Source: SHVO01 sp041906145 (GTDB lineage Bacteria > Pseudomonadota > Alphaproteobacteria > Rhodospirillales > Rhodospirillaceae). From it: a stretch of 64,000 nt of DNA. This document shows, piece after piece, positions 15,874 to 24,081 of this stretch. Position numbers and translations under genes: made by a program. The stretch spans positions 1,240,001-1,304,000 of the forward strand of contig JAYRJU010000001.1 in assembly GCA_041906145.1 (NCBI GenBank). The letters are read 5' to 3'. The first letter of the stretch is position 1; every line of letters begins with the position of its first letter. The notes beneath the pieces were generated by a model that did not search any database, was not told the origin of the DNA, and was given only the letters and a program-made list of their open reading frames with translations.

Positions 15874-17041
15874 ACCTTCCGCCGCCTTGCTTATCTACCG
15901 GCCGCTCCGGCGTCCGCGCCATTGCTGGTGCTTCGCCGGATAGGAGGATCGACGTCAAGCCGCCGGCGGCCGTCGCCGCCGCTTTGGCATCAGCGGCGCT
16001 GTTGTCGTCCTCCAGACGATTGCTGAAGAAGTCGGTGTTAAACACGGTGTCCCAGGCGTCCAGCGCTTTCGCACGGGTGCAGTCGGGCTCGAACAGCACC
16101 TTCAGCTCGTCGATCGCCCAGTTCAGCTTCTCGCGCAAAAACTTGGTGCGCGCGTCATCCGGGCCCTTCGTCAGCTTCTCGCCTTTGACCGTCGGATGAT
16201 TCACTTCAAGGGAGTTGTTCAGTCGATTACGCATCGCCACCATCGTGTCGTACAGCGAGCGGTCTTCACGGGCATCGTTCGCGACGTAACACTCGGTCAC
16301 GAGCTTGGTGATGGTGAAGCCGGTGGCCATGCGCTCACGCCAGCTCTCACGGCTGCGACTGAAGTTCTTCTGATAGCGCGTGTCGCGACGCAATTGCCCG
16401 CCGTTGTCGAGATTGGGGCTTTGCCGCTTGTTCTCATCGTTGAACCAATCTGTGACGCCGACCGGATCGGACCGCTTCCACTCCGTGCTCGCAAGTTCGT
16501 CGTAGGTTTCTTCCTCTCCGAAAAAGTTCTTGTGCGTAACGCGGCGATAGACCGGTACATCGACGTGATAGCCGGCGTCATAATAAACGCGCACGCAGTT
16601 CGTGCGGACTTCAGGAGGTTTCTTGAACTTATCGTCGTGGAGTGCCTTGCGGACCATCTCCTTGACATCAGCGGGTGCACGGTCACCACCGCGCGGACCT
16701 TTCAGGGCTTCCTTCGTAAAGTAGACACCGTCGTCAATGTCGTAGTCATTAGACGGATCTTGAACCATCGTGTGCATCGCATACGAGCCTTGCGACTGGA
16801 ACTTGAACGGTTGTGGTTCCTTGTCGCGTTCGAGACCCGCCTTCAGACGGTCGCGATTGGTATTGCGCCGTTGGCGCATCTCCTTGCGCTGCGTTTCCGG
16901 CAGGGTCACTTCAGCGTCATGGAACGCCAGCATGTCTTCGTGGCAGTTGTACATTTTGTTTCGTCCTTGTTCGTCCAATAAGTCCAAAATCAACTTCCCG
17001 ATGAGTGCAATACCGATGAGCGGGAACAGCGGCGACGCCAC
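15866..17041 (-). CDS. DncV-like CD-NTase (CBASS cyclic-oligonucleotide synthase)
   Basis: A nucleotidyltransferase with the cGAS/DncV signature: GS at residues 85-86 (QGSYAMHT) and the catalytic DxD at 101/103 (NDYDIDDGVYF), with a third Asp in YHVDVPVY. It makes a cyclic dinucleotide that switches on the effector; with a CapV partner cGAMP is the likely product (inference). A GTG at 17041 has a textbook GGAGG site seven bases before it and adds 29 residues with a hydrophobic stretch (PLIGIALIGKLILDLL). The alternative ATG at 16954 gives the usual DncV-like N-terminus (MYNCHEDM) and has AAGGA nine bases upstream. The C-terminal tail ends GGRYA, consistent with a Cap2-conjugated end. Start choice is unresolved. 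Confidence 0.9.
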   Translation of the reverse strand: MASPLFPLIGIALIGKLILDLLDEQGRNKMYNCHEDMLAFHDAEVTLPETQRKEMRQRRNTNRDRLKAGLERDKEPQPFKFQSQGSYAMHTMVQDPSNDYDIDDGVYFTKEALKGPRGGDRAPADVKEMVRKALHDDKFKKPPEVRTNCVRVYYDAGYHVDVPVYRRVTHKNFFGEEETYDELASTEWKRSDPVGVTDWFNDENKRQSPNLDNGGQLRRDTRYQKNFSRSRESWRERMATGFTITKLVTECYVANDAREDRSLYDTMVAMRNRLNNSLEVNHPTVKGEKLTKGPDDARTKFLREKLNWAIDELKVLFEPDCTRAKALDAWDTVFNTDFFSNRLEDDNSAADAKAAATAAGGLTSILLSGEAPAMARTPERPVDKQGGGRYA

Positions 17042-17042
17042 G

Positions 17043-18128
17043 CTAAGTCCTCCCTGCGTCTAGGGTCGGCATGGCGCGGAAGAGTGCGTCCAGTTTCTCC
17101 GCGTCCTTATTCATCTTGTGACGGGTCTCACTCAGCGTTTGAGAAATGTCGGCCTGCGCCTGAGTCTCCAAGGCGCGCATACCGGCTTCGCTAGTTTCGT
17201 CGAGGTCGAGATATTTCATTGCTGCCGCAGCGGCCGCGTCGTGGGGGAAACGCGCGACCATGCAGGAACGCGTCAGATGCGGTGTGAGCATCCGCGCCAT
17301 GTTGTCATAGGCGTACTGCTGTGCGTCGATCGCCAACATGGCAATCTCGCCGCCGAACTTCCAATGCTGGAGACCCCAGTGAGTGTCGCCTGGCTGGATG
17401 ACGTGCCCCGCGGGACGGGCCGACGTTCCGAGCGAGAAGATTTCGATCTCCGCCCCCGGCGGCGCCGCATATAGAGCGTCGATCAAGCCGACCAATACGG
17501 GGTTGTTTGCCCACAAACCGCCGTCGGCGAAGATGTACCGGTGATCCGACTTCGGATCATGCACATCGGCCAGCGAACGGTAGATTGGGGCTGCGCTTGT
17601 GGCGAGGCAGACGTCCACCAAGGAGAAATCGTCGTCGCGTCGTCCGCCAAGATGCGCGGTCTTGAACACCCAACTCCGGTGCCGCGCCATTTCCACGGCC
17701 GGAATGGCCAATGCAATTCCCCGGCGCTCAAAGACCTGATTTACGGTCTCGGACTGGAATGACTTCTCCAACGCAACCTTTAGCGCTTCTGCCCCCTGCC
17801 GGTTCAGCTTTGGCCGTGCGAAAAGCTGACGGAGGAAGGAAGGCCCGACGCCAGAAGGGAGCTTGGCCGGAAAAATCTCCGCCCCGTGACTGCGGTAAAG
17901 GGCGGCAATCGTCTCCAGGGGAACACCGGCCGCCAATCCGCAGGCGATGATGCCGCCGGTGCTGGTGCCCGTGATCAGGTTAAATCCCTTGCCGACATCC
18001 AGTGGCCCGGTCTGACGGATGGCGGCGTACTGCCGGGCCAGGCCCGAAAGATAGGCCGCGGTGTAAAGTCCCCGCATTCCCCCGCCGTCGATACTCAGTA
18101 CCCGATATACGCCTGTGGTCTCCGTCAT
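17043..18128 (-). CDS. capV: CapV patatin-like phospholipase (CBASS effector)
   Basis: Taking the ATG at 18128 gives 361 residues, the usual CapV length; the frame is open further up but that part lacks similarity. The patatin fold is complete: oxyanion motif DGGGMRG (14-20), nucleophile elbow GTSTG (54-58, Ser56) and catalytic Asp202 in ADGGLWANNP. CapV is activated by cyclic GMP-AMP and degrades membrane phospholipids, killing the infected cell (family knowledge). It is the first gene of the CBASS operon, one base from the cyclase start, with stop and SD sequence interleaved. The promoter must lie in the divergent region shared with the sigma-like gene. Confidence 0.92.
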   Translation of the reverse strand: MTETTGVYRVLSIDGGGMRGLYTAAYLSGLARQYAAIRQTGPLDVGKGFNLITGTSTGGIIACGLAAGVPLETIAALYRSHGAEIFPAKLPSGVGPSFLRQLFARPKLNRQGAEALKVALEKSFQSETVNQVFERRGIALAIPAVEMARHRSWVFKTAHLGGRRDDDFSLVDVCLATSAAPIYRSLADVHDPKSDHRYIFADGGLWANNPVLVGLIDALYAAPPGAEIEIFSLGTSARPAGHVIQPGDTHWGLQHWKFGGEIAMLAIDAQQYAYDNMARMLTPHLTRSCMVARFPHDAAAAAAMKYLDLDETSEAGMRALETQAQADISQTLSETRHKMNKDAEKLDALFRAMPTLDAGRT

Positions 18129-18251
18129 ACCGTTCGTCCGCTCGTGATGGCCGCTCGCGTAAACCCCGCGTGTGGCATATGGTGGGCTCTTGCTGAAGTT
18201 GCAAACCGTCGTGCTTTGCCCCTCACGTATGTTGGCGGCCGGGCGGCGCGC

Positions 18252-18282
18252 CTCGGACAAAAAATCCAAAAAAATGTCCGAG
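18252..18282. promoter_or_regulatory. 8-bp inverted repeat with AT-rich centre in the CBASS divergent region
   Basis: CTCGGACA (18252-18259) and TGTCCGAG (18275-18282) flank 15 bases made almost only of A with TCC. The whole 31-bp palindrome is a low-GC spot in high-GC sequence, 124 bases upstream of capV and over or just before the start of the sigma-like gene. It looks like an operator for a dimeric regulator. The structure is seen; the regulator is unknown, with products of the adjacent trio as candidates. Confidence 0.45.
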
Positions 18283-18894
18283 CTCCGGGGGTATGAGCGC
18301 CCAAAAGGCTGTGAGGCAGAACATTTGGCGACGACGCAGACCCATAGGACAGCCGATGACATCCGCGAAGCCCTTGAAAAGCTTACAGATGTTCAGTTGG
18401 CGCGACTGCGGCTTAAGGGCCGCCTCCTGGCGCCGGGTGCCGGCTGCGCGGGGGATGATCTCTTGAATGAGGCCGTCATGCGTGCCCTGACAGGAGATCG
18501 CCTCTGCCCGACCGATGTCAGCGTTTATACGTTTCTGGGTAACGCCATGCGCAGCATTGCCGACGGGGAACGGGAAAAGTTTGAAAGGGAAGCGCCTGCT
18601 GGAAGCGGCCATGACGAGAAGTCACCCACAGGCCAGCTCGCGGATGGCCGTACGCCGCTTCCCGATATTGCCGCAGCCGACCGTATCGAATTCGGGCGGG
18701 TCATATCTCGTGTCGAGGCCCTCTTTTCCGACGACAAGCAAGCCTTGGCCATCGTCATCGGCGACATGCAGGGCTGGACGCCGGCAGAGATTAAACAGCT
18801 TGAAAGTATGTCCGATGTTGAATTTGCCTCCGCACGCCGGCGCGTGCGGAGAGAAATCGCCCGTGAATTCGGCGACCGGAGGAGCGATGTCTAA
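18274..18894 (+). CDS. Sigma-70-like transcription factor next to CBASS
   Basis: From the ATG at 18274 this is 206 residues; a TTG at 18325 with GAGG upstream, or starts at 18172 or 18229, are also possible. The middle part (DIREALEKLTDVQLARLR...GDDLLNEAVMRALTG...TFLGNAMRSIADGEREKFERE) has the helical layout of sigma region 2. The C-terminal part (DMQGWTPAEIKQLESMSDVEFASARRRVRREIA) looks like a region 4 helix-turn-helix. I therefore call it a divergent sigma-like protein. It overlaps the next gene by eight bases, which in turn overlaps an ImmA/IrrE protease gene, and it is transcribed away from capV. A regulatory role for CBASS is inference by analogy with CapH-CapP repressor/protease pairs. 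Confidence 0.65.
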   Translation: MSELRGYERPKGCEAEHLATTQTHRTADDIREALEKLTDVQLARLRLKGRLLAPGAGCAGDDLLNEAVMRALTGDRLCPTDVSVYTFLGNAMRSIADGEREKFEREAPAGSGHDEKSPTGQLADGRTPLPDIAAADRIEFGRVISRVEALFSDDKQALAIVIGDMQGWTPAEIKQLESMSDVEFASARRRVRREIAREFGDRRSDV

Positions 18895-19318
18895 AAAGAC
18901 CCCAGAAGCTGCTCATCAACTCCGTCGGCTCACGCACCTTCAGGCCGATGCCCTCGACGCGGCGTCCGACGCTGAGATTGTAGAAGAAGCCAAAGCGGTT
19001 TTTGGAAGCGTGGAGGTGGCGGCTACGGGCGCGCGTGAACTCATACGTGCGGCGATTTCGAACGCTGGGAAACAGCGGCTAAAGCAAGCCCGCGCCGCCT
19101 ACGACGCTCAAGCAAAAAAGCCGACTGCGATGGTTTTCAATCTTTCAGTCGAGTGCAAACGCACCCTGCTTAAATCGTTTGCCGCCAACGATTCTGCTTT
19201 CAATCAGAAGCTTACGCTCGCGGCGCGGCATGGAACCGACACTGAACAAGACCTTGACGGCTTCCTAGAAGACCTTCTCGACCTCGGCGTGATCGATGAG
19301 GCCGGGAATCCCAAGTGA
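18887..19318 (+). CDS. Hypothetical protein between sigma-like and ImmA/IrrE genes
   Basis: A 143-residue protein; the ATG at 18887 has a GGAGGAGCG site just before it, which decides the start. It is helical, with an N-terminal segment rich in Ala/Glu (ADALDAASDAEIVEEAKAVFG), a central ARELIRAAISNAGKQRLKQARAAYDAQ helix, and a C-terminal part ending EDLLDLGVIDEAGN. I do not recognise the family. Gene overlaps on both sides (8 bases with the sigma-like gene, 4 with the protease gene) imply that the three products work together. It could be an anti-sigma factor or the cleavage target of the protease (inference). Confidence 0.6.
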   Translation: MSKKTPEAAHQLRRLTHLQADALDAASDAEIVEEAKAVFGSVEVAATGARELIRAAISNAGKQRLKQARAAYDAQAKKPTAMVFNLSVECKRTLLKSFAANDSAFNQKLTLAARHGTDTEQDLDGFLEDLLDLGVIDEAGNPK

Positions 19319-20085
19319 TTCAATTGACGCCCGCGGAGCAGGTACTTCAGTCTTTGGGCATAACGGCACCTCAAGACATCGACATTGAAGCGATCGCTTT
19401 TGATCGTGGTGCGGTTATTAAATACCGCTCGCTATCGGGGTGCGAGGCAAGGATCGTCGGGGTGGGTGACCGTGCTGTTATCAGCGTTTCCGACAATGTC
19501 ATTCCTGCGCGCCAAAGATTCTCGGCGGCGCACGAGTTGGGGCATTGGCATCACCACAGAGGCAGGTCTTTTTCCTGCCGTAAGGAAGATATTGGCAACT
19601 ACCAGGAAGGTTCGTCAAATCCTGAACGCGTGGCTGACACCTACGCCGCCGACTTGCTGATGCCGCGCTATTTGTTTCAACCGCTTGCGAACAAGGCCGG
19701 CTCAGTGACGTTCGAGGTGATCGATGCACTCCAGGCGGAATTCAAGACGAGCATCACCGCGACCGCCCGTCGTCTCATCGACTTCGGCGCTGAACCTGCG
19801 ATCCTGATCTGCCACGGCAAGATGGGACGTCGCTGGTTTAAGCGCGCAACGAGTGTTCCAGCGCGTTGGTTTCCGCAGGCTGAACTCGATGCAGAGTCCT
19901 ATGCCATGGACGTACTTTATAAGCCCACTGTAAAGCGCACTCGTAAAGTTGTAATCGGCGCCGACGCTTGGTTCGATCGTTCTGGTGCTGACAGATATGA
20001 GATTTACGAGCAAACCCATAAGATCAGCGAGGATGAAATTCTGACGTTTGTGACCTTCAAGGACGACGAAATGTTGGATGATTAA
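19315..20085 (+). CDS. ImmA/IrrE family metallo-endopeptidase
   Basis: A 256-residue predicted zinc protease of the ImmA/IrrE (COG2856) family. HELGH at residues 73-77 supplies two zinc ligands and the catalytic Glu, and the downstream ERVADTYAADLLMP segment gives the third ligand region (Glu/Asp). Family members cleave transcriptional repressors after DNA damage or infection, as ImmA does for ImmR and CapP for CapH. A C-terminal ~90-residue domain follows the protease core. The GTG start overlaps the TGA of the preceding gene (GTGA). In this context it is likely to relieve repression or anti-sigma binding and so change CBASS or island expression (inference). Confidence 0.85.
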   Translation: MIQLTPAEQVLQSLGITAPQDIDIEAIAFDRGAVIKYRSLSGCEARIVGVGDRAVISVSDNVIPARQRFSAAHELGHWHHHRGRSFSCRKEDIGNYQEGSSNPERVADTYAADLLMPRYLFQPLANKAGSVTFEVIDALQAEFKTSITATARRLIDFGAEPAILICHGKMGRRWFKRATSVPARWFPQAELDAESYAMDVLYKPTVKRTRKVVIGADAWFDRSGADRYEIYEQTHKISEDEILTFVTFKDDEMLDD

Positions 20086-20591
20086 GGCTGACGTGCTCGA
20101 TTCGAAGTAGAATTGAAGGGTTGGAGAGCGTCACCAGATATCGCGGCGAGATTTGTATGCCGAGCGAGTGTCACTTTATTCAATGCGGAACGTCGCGCCG
20201 TATTGACGCGCTTTCATACGATTGCTGGGAAATCCAGTGCCTGCCGCGCCCCCAGTGTTATTCCGCCGCGCAGTGGCTAACGCTATGGAACAAGCTCAAT
20301 CCCAGACGGGGGCGAGTGTCGCGCGGCCTATGGTCAAGGCCACCTAATGGGAAAAATGGCACGGTTCAGAAGCGCCAGGCTAAGCGAGAAGGGATGACGC
20401 CCGTATGACCCCATCCCCCGGATGATCTGATCGCGATCATCCTGGTGGGCGCTGCACGGGGTCGCCGGCATTCCCACCACCACGCTCGATCCGCCCCTCG
20501 TGCGGCTTCTCCCGTGGTCCCCGCGCTTTATTCGGGTCCGGGTCCCCTGCGCTGACATACTGCGGAAGGCCGGCTGTCAAAGCGCTTGATC
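20086..20591. other. Intergenic region with no convincing gene
   Basis: About 500 bases between convergent ends of the ImmA/IrrE gene and the RepB-like gene. It contains a 95-codon open frame (TTG start at 20121) without recognisable domain or ribosome-binding site, which I do not accept as a gene. A hairpin pairs GGATGATC (20420-20427) with GATCATCC (20435-20442); it lacks a T-run but may mark transcript ends. Confidence 0.35.
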
Positions 20592-21491
20592 TCACGCCGC
20601 CTGGGCCTTCAGATCTACGAGCCGCTGGAATTCGGCTAAAATCTCTTGGTGGTTCTGGGCGAGGTAGCGCACCACGCGCGCGTTCGCGAGTAGCTTGCCG
20701 AGGTAGCCCTTGGCGAGAACGAGATCCAGATGGTCAGCCCCATAAGACTGCTCGGCCATTTTGAATTCACGCTCAAGGTTTCCGGACTCTCGCTCCATCA
20801 GCGCGACCTGCTCGTCTGTGAGACCTTTTACGTGCTTGGGCTTTTCAGGATCAGAAAGCTGATCCTGCGGCGTCGCTGCAACAAGCGATCTCGCATAGTT
20901 AATAGTGTAGCGATTCATAGCCACCATTAGCTCGGACGCCTCGATCTGTCGCATCGGTGCCAGCCGCTTGAGTTCACGAAAAGTGTTGATAGGAACATGC
21001 TTATCCTTAAGGAGCTCGATAGCCTCGGGACAAATTCCGTCGAGAAGGCGCCGCTTGGTTCTGAGGCTTATGATATTGATGTTGAGCGCCTTCGCCAGAC
21101 GCGCTTCAGAGACACCGCGCTCCAGTGCCTTCAAGATCATCTTGTGTTCCTGAACGATCGCGATGCGGCTTACCCGGCGATTGTAGGTAAAGGCTTCGTC
21201 ATCCGTGGAAATGAGGCACACAGCCTCCGCCTGACCCATGTCCTTTAGGACCTCAAACCGCAGATGCCCATCCAGGAGCAGAAATTTACCCTTCTCGGTC
21301 CGGTCGCGCGCGATCACCGGTGGCTCGATGATGCCGACTTCCCGGATGGACGCGGCAATCTGCATATACTTTGGCGACTTCTTTATGGTCGCGGCGACCA
21401 ATCGAAGTGGCCGTACATCTTCGATAGCGACGCGCAAGGCGGCATCCTCGAAGGCCATCCGGACGGCATGAGTCTGTGAAGGGCGCGCCAT
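20592..21491 (-). CDS. ParB/RepB-like protein with RepB C-terminal-type domain (second of pair)
   Basis: A 299-residue protein from the ATG at 21491, one base after the stop of the upstream paralogue. The N-terminal ParB-like fold shows IEPPVIARDRTEKGKFLLLDGHLRFEVLKDMG; an HTH segment (VSEARLAKALNINIISLRTKRRLLDG) and a C-terminal helical domain typical of plasmid-partitioning RepB-like proteins follow (TFRELKRLAPMRQIEASELM, LVLAKGYLGKLLANARVVRYL). Two such genes directly downstream of a serine recombinase form a recurring alphaproteobacterial trio. There is no ParA, so true partitioning is doubtful; binding near att sites or regulation of the recombinase is more likely (inference). Confidence 0.82.
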   Translation of the reverse strand: MARPSQTHAVRMAFEDAALRVAIEDVRPLRLVAATIKKSPKYMQIAASIREVGIIEPPVIARDRTEKGKFLLLDGHLRFEVLKDMGQAEAVCLISTDDEAFTYNRRVSRIAIVQEHKMILKALERGVSEARLAKALNINIISLRTKRRLLDGICPEAIELLKDKHVPINTFRELKRLAPMRQIEASELMVAMNRYTINYARSLVAATPQDQLSDPEKPKHVKGLTDEQVALMERESGNLEREFKMAEQSYGADHLDLVLAKGYLGKLLANARVVRYLAQNHQEILAEFQRLVDLKAQAA

Positions 21492-21492
21492 C

Positions 21493-22386
21493 TCATGCCT
21501 CCGACGCAATTTGGAGCCGCTCAGCGATGTTGCGCGGCAGTGTGTCCAGCTTCTCAGCGCGCAGGAGAGTGACGAAGTTCTCGTCTGAAAAGAGCGTTTT
21601 GAGCGCTTCGGACGCAAAGACCAGGCGATCCCGGGTTGCTTCGGCTTTACGCACCAGGAGGCGTTTTTTGTCAGCGTTCTCACGATATGCTCGAATTAGA
21701 TCGCCCGATGAAATAGGCCTTCGGTCCTTATTGTTGGGCAAATTGCGGAGGCCTTTTCCGCGCTTCCGCCGCTGTTCGATTATCCGTCTGGCCACAAGCA
21801 GCCGATTTCCGCGAAGCTGTTTTTTCTCATACGCCTGCTGCAATGCTTCCTGGACTTCAGAATCATCCGCTTCTGCGATTTCAACGGCGACACTCAATGG
21901 AATCTGGCCCGACTCTACCGCGCGCAGGAGACGATGCTCTTCAGCTTCCAAGAGCCTGGTTACACCGCGCACGTACTCCACGGTCAGGCCTGTCTTGCGC
22001 GCCGTTTCTGACAAGGAGTAGCCGCGCTCCTTCAAACCGCGGATATCATGCAGGAGGTCAATGGCCCGGTGCTGGCGACGGGCGCAGTTCTCCACCAAGC
22101 TCATGACCTGGCAGTCCTCATCGTCTGCGGCCACAACGATCGCGGGGATTTCCTTCTGTCCTAGGGTAAGAAATGCCTCCAGCCGGCCTTGACCACAAAC
22201 GAGATTATACCGACCTCCGTCAGCGCCATTGGCGCGACTAACGGTGATCGGCTTCTTCAGGCCGACGGCCGCGATATTGGAGACTATTTCCTTGAACGTC
22301 TTCTTGTTTCTGATTCTGGGGTTGATGACATCGATCTGATCAACAGCGATCATCTCGACGTTCGGAGCTGCAGCTTCCTGAATCAT
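21493..22386 (-). CDS. ParB/RepB-like protein (first of pair)
   Basis: A 297-residue protein with a ParB N-terminal domain (VDQIDVINPRIRNKKTFKEIVSNIAAVGLKKPI..., YNLVCGQGRLEAFLTLGQKEIPAIVV) and an HTH core (DIRGLKERGYSLSETARKTGLTVEYVRGVTRLLEAEEHRLL). A RepB C-terminal-type helical region follows, with a very basic patch EQRRKRGKGLRNLP. Its ATG overlaps the stop of the recombinase (ATGA), and it is followed after one base by a paralogue. The trio is translationally linked. The CGQGRLEAF segment corresponds to the CTP/arginine-patch region of ParB. The function inside the element is unknown; regulation or DNA synapsis is possible. Confidence 0.85.
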   Translation of the reverse strand: MIQEAAAPNVEMIAVDQIDVINPRIRNKKTFKEIVSNIAAVGLKKPITVSRANGADGGRYNLVCGQGRLEAFLTLGQKEIPAIVVAADDEDCQVMSLVENCARRQHRAIDLLHDIRGLKERGYSLSETARKTGLTVEYVRGVTRLLEAEEHRLLRAVESGQIPLSVAVEIAEADDSEVQEALQQAYEKKQLRGNRLLVARRIIEQRRKRGKGLRNLPNNKDRRPISSGDLIRAYRENADKKRLLVRKAEATRDRLVFASEALKTLFSDENFVTLLRAEKLDTLPRNIAERLQIASEA

Positions 22387-23957
22387 GCGACCTCCAGCAA
22401 TGTGGCCCGAGCGGCCATTTCATAAAGGGCGTCAAGCGTCTCGAAGCGATAAGCATCCAGCGAAACGCCGTTGTGCTCGGCGAGCCGCAGCTTCGGGACG
22501 GTCATATCAATTCGAGGGAGGAGGTAATAATCGAGCACGCGCTCGTTGGCAGAGTCCATCCGCACCACGACGGTAACGTCGGGTGCAAGCTCCGTATCAA
22601 AGCGGATATGCCAGCGAAGAGAGCCGGCCGCGGTTTCGGTGCAACGGGCAACTACAATGGACACCGTGAATTCACCGTTGACGGTGAGAAGATCGGTCTC
22701 GCTGTCTCGTGCAACGGTACCGCCGATCTGTTCAATCGCAGCTATCACGGTGGTCACGACGTCGGGGTGTAATCTCCGGAGCTTCTTATTGATCTCTACG
22801 TATCGATAGTCCCGATCCGGCACGTAACCGATGAGTTCGTAAGCACGTAGCAAGCTTCCAAACCGCCCGGCATATGCGCTGCTGGACGGCAGCTGCTCCC
22901 GCTCGTCGATAACCAGGCCAGATAGATAGCCATGGGCCTGCAGAAGGTCTTGCAGCCCACTGAGCATCTCTTCATTGCTCAGCTTGCGGGAGCGCTCGCG
23001 GATGATGACCTGTGCGGCATCAAATACTGTCCCATCGACGATCGGCTCGAACACGCCTTCCGCCCGGAGCCACATGTCAGGTTTGTTCCGGACCCGCTTC
23101 TTTTTGAGTTTAAAGGAGACCCGATTCCAGACGTTGTTGCCGACGTACTTTTCGTTGATCAGAATTTGATGGATCGTGCCACGAGTCCAGGATCGGCCGA
23201 GGTCGGTCTTGATGCCTCGAGAATTCAAAGCGTCTGCTATCTCGCGTTCCGACGCGCTGTGGTCGAGGAACTGCTGATAGATCCAGCGGACAATCTCAAC
23301 TTCATCTGTGGGTCCGTGAACGAGGACGACGCGATCGGTTTGGAGACTCTTTTGCTCGCCGCGCGCCAGTTCGGCCTTTGCTGCTCCGGTCTGGTCAATC
23401 AGGCGCCGGCGTAGCCCGTACCCTGGTGGCCCACCCTGCCTGAATCCCATCTCGATAAGGCGACATTGGCCCGTAAAGACCTTCGCTGAGAGCTCCCGGC
23501 TATACTCACCGGCCATCGCCCGCTTGACGCCCTTGACGATGGTGGAGACGGGGCTGCCGTCATTCTCAAACTGCTCGGCGCAATACTGAACCGTTATGCC
23601 GGCGCGTTTGCAGATGTACTCGTAGTAAGCGCTCTCGTCGGCATCCTGGAAGCGACCCCAGCGGCTTACGTCGTAGACAAGGATTGTTGTGAAGTCCGCA
23701 GTCCCGGCCTGTACGTCGGCAATGAGCTGCTTGAGCGCATCTCGTCCATCTAGCCGAAGACCGCTTTTTCCCGCGTCCGCATAGGTTCGGACGATCTCGA
23801 TTCGGCGGCGTTCGGCATACTGGCGAATAATGTCGCCCTGGTTCTCCGTCGAATACTTCTGATGCTCTGTCGACATGCGTACATACTCAGCCGCACGCAC
23901 TGGTTTACCTGGTTCGAAATCACTCCTCTGCCAGTCATTTCGATACTGATCCACCAT
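22383..23957 (-). CDS. Large serine recombinase
   Basis: A 524-residue recombinase from the ATG at 23957, which has a GGAAGG site five bases upstream. The resolvase domain includes AAEYVRMSTEHQKYSTENQ (catalytic Ser in RMS), DAGKSGLRLDGRDAL and VYDVSRWGRF; a recombinase domain follows (GYGLRR, EREIADALNSRG, WTRGTIHQILINEKYVGNN). There is no obvious Cys zinc ribbon; instead the C-terminal ~180 residues form an unrecognised alpha/beta extension. This type of recombinase is always seen with two ParB/RepB-like genes, as here. It probably mobilised the island and is a candidate source of the direct repeats near 24.4 and 45.7 kb (inference). Confidence 0.9.
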   Translation of the reverse strand: MVDQYRNDWQRSDFEPGKPVRAAEYVRMSTEHQKYSTENQGDIIRQYAERRRIEIVRTYADAGKSGLRLDGRDALKQLIADVQAGTADFTTILVYDVSRWGRFQDADESAYYEYICKRAGITVQYCAEQFENDGSPVSTIVKGVKRAMAGEYSRELSAKVFTGQCRLIEMGFRQGGPPGYGLRRRLIDQTGAAKAELARGEQKSLQTDRVVLVHGPTDEVEIVRWIYQQFLDHSASEREIADALNSRGIKTDLGRSWTRGTIHQILINEKYVGNNVWNRVSFKLKKKRVRNKPDMWLRAEGVFEPIVDGTVFDAAQVIIRERSRKLSNEEMLSGLQDLLQAHGYLSGLVIDEREQLPSSSAYAGRFGSLLRAYELIGYVPDRDYRYVEINKKLRRLHPDVVTTVIAAIEQIGGTVARDSETDLLTVNGEFTVSIVVARCTETAAGSLRWHIRFDTELAPDVTVVVRMDSANERVLDYYLLPRIDMTVPKLRLAEHNGVSLDAYRFETLDALYEMAARATLLEVA

Positions 23958-24081
23958 AACAACCTTCCGGGCCAACGTCGAAGATAAGCCCCGGCAAATG
24001 TTCACATGAGAGCAGCGCCACTGACTGCGATCGCGGTGGATGCTTGTCGGTGAAACTCAAGTTAGGCACGGAGGGCTCGGA

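Noticed and set aside
20121..20408. 95-codon frame with TTG start
   Set aside because: No ribosome-binding site, no recognisable domain, and composition fits chance in high-GC DNA.
20592..22386. Plasmid replication/partition region
   Set aside because: RepB/ParB-like genes are present without ParA, RepC or an origin; they belong to the recombinase trio.
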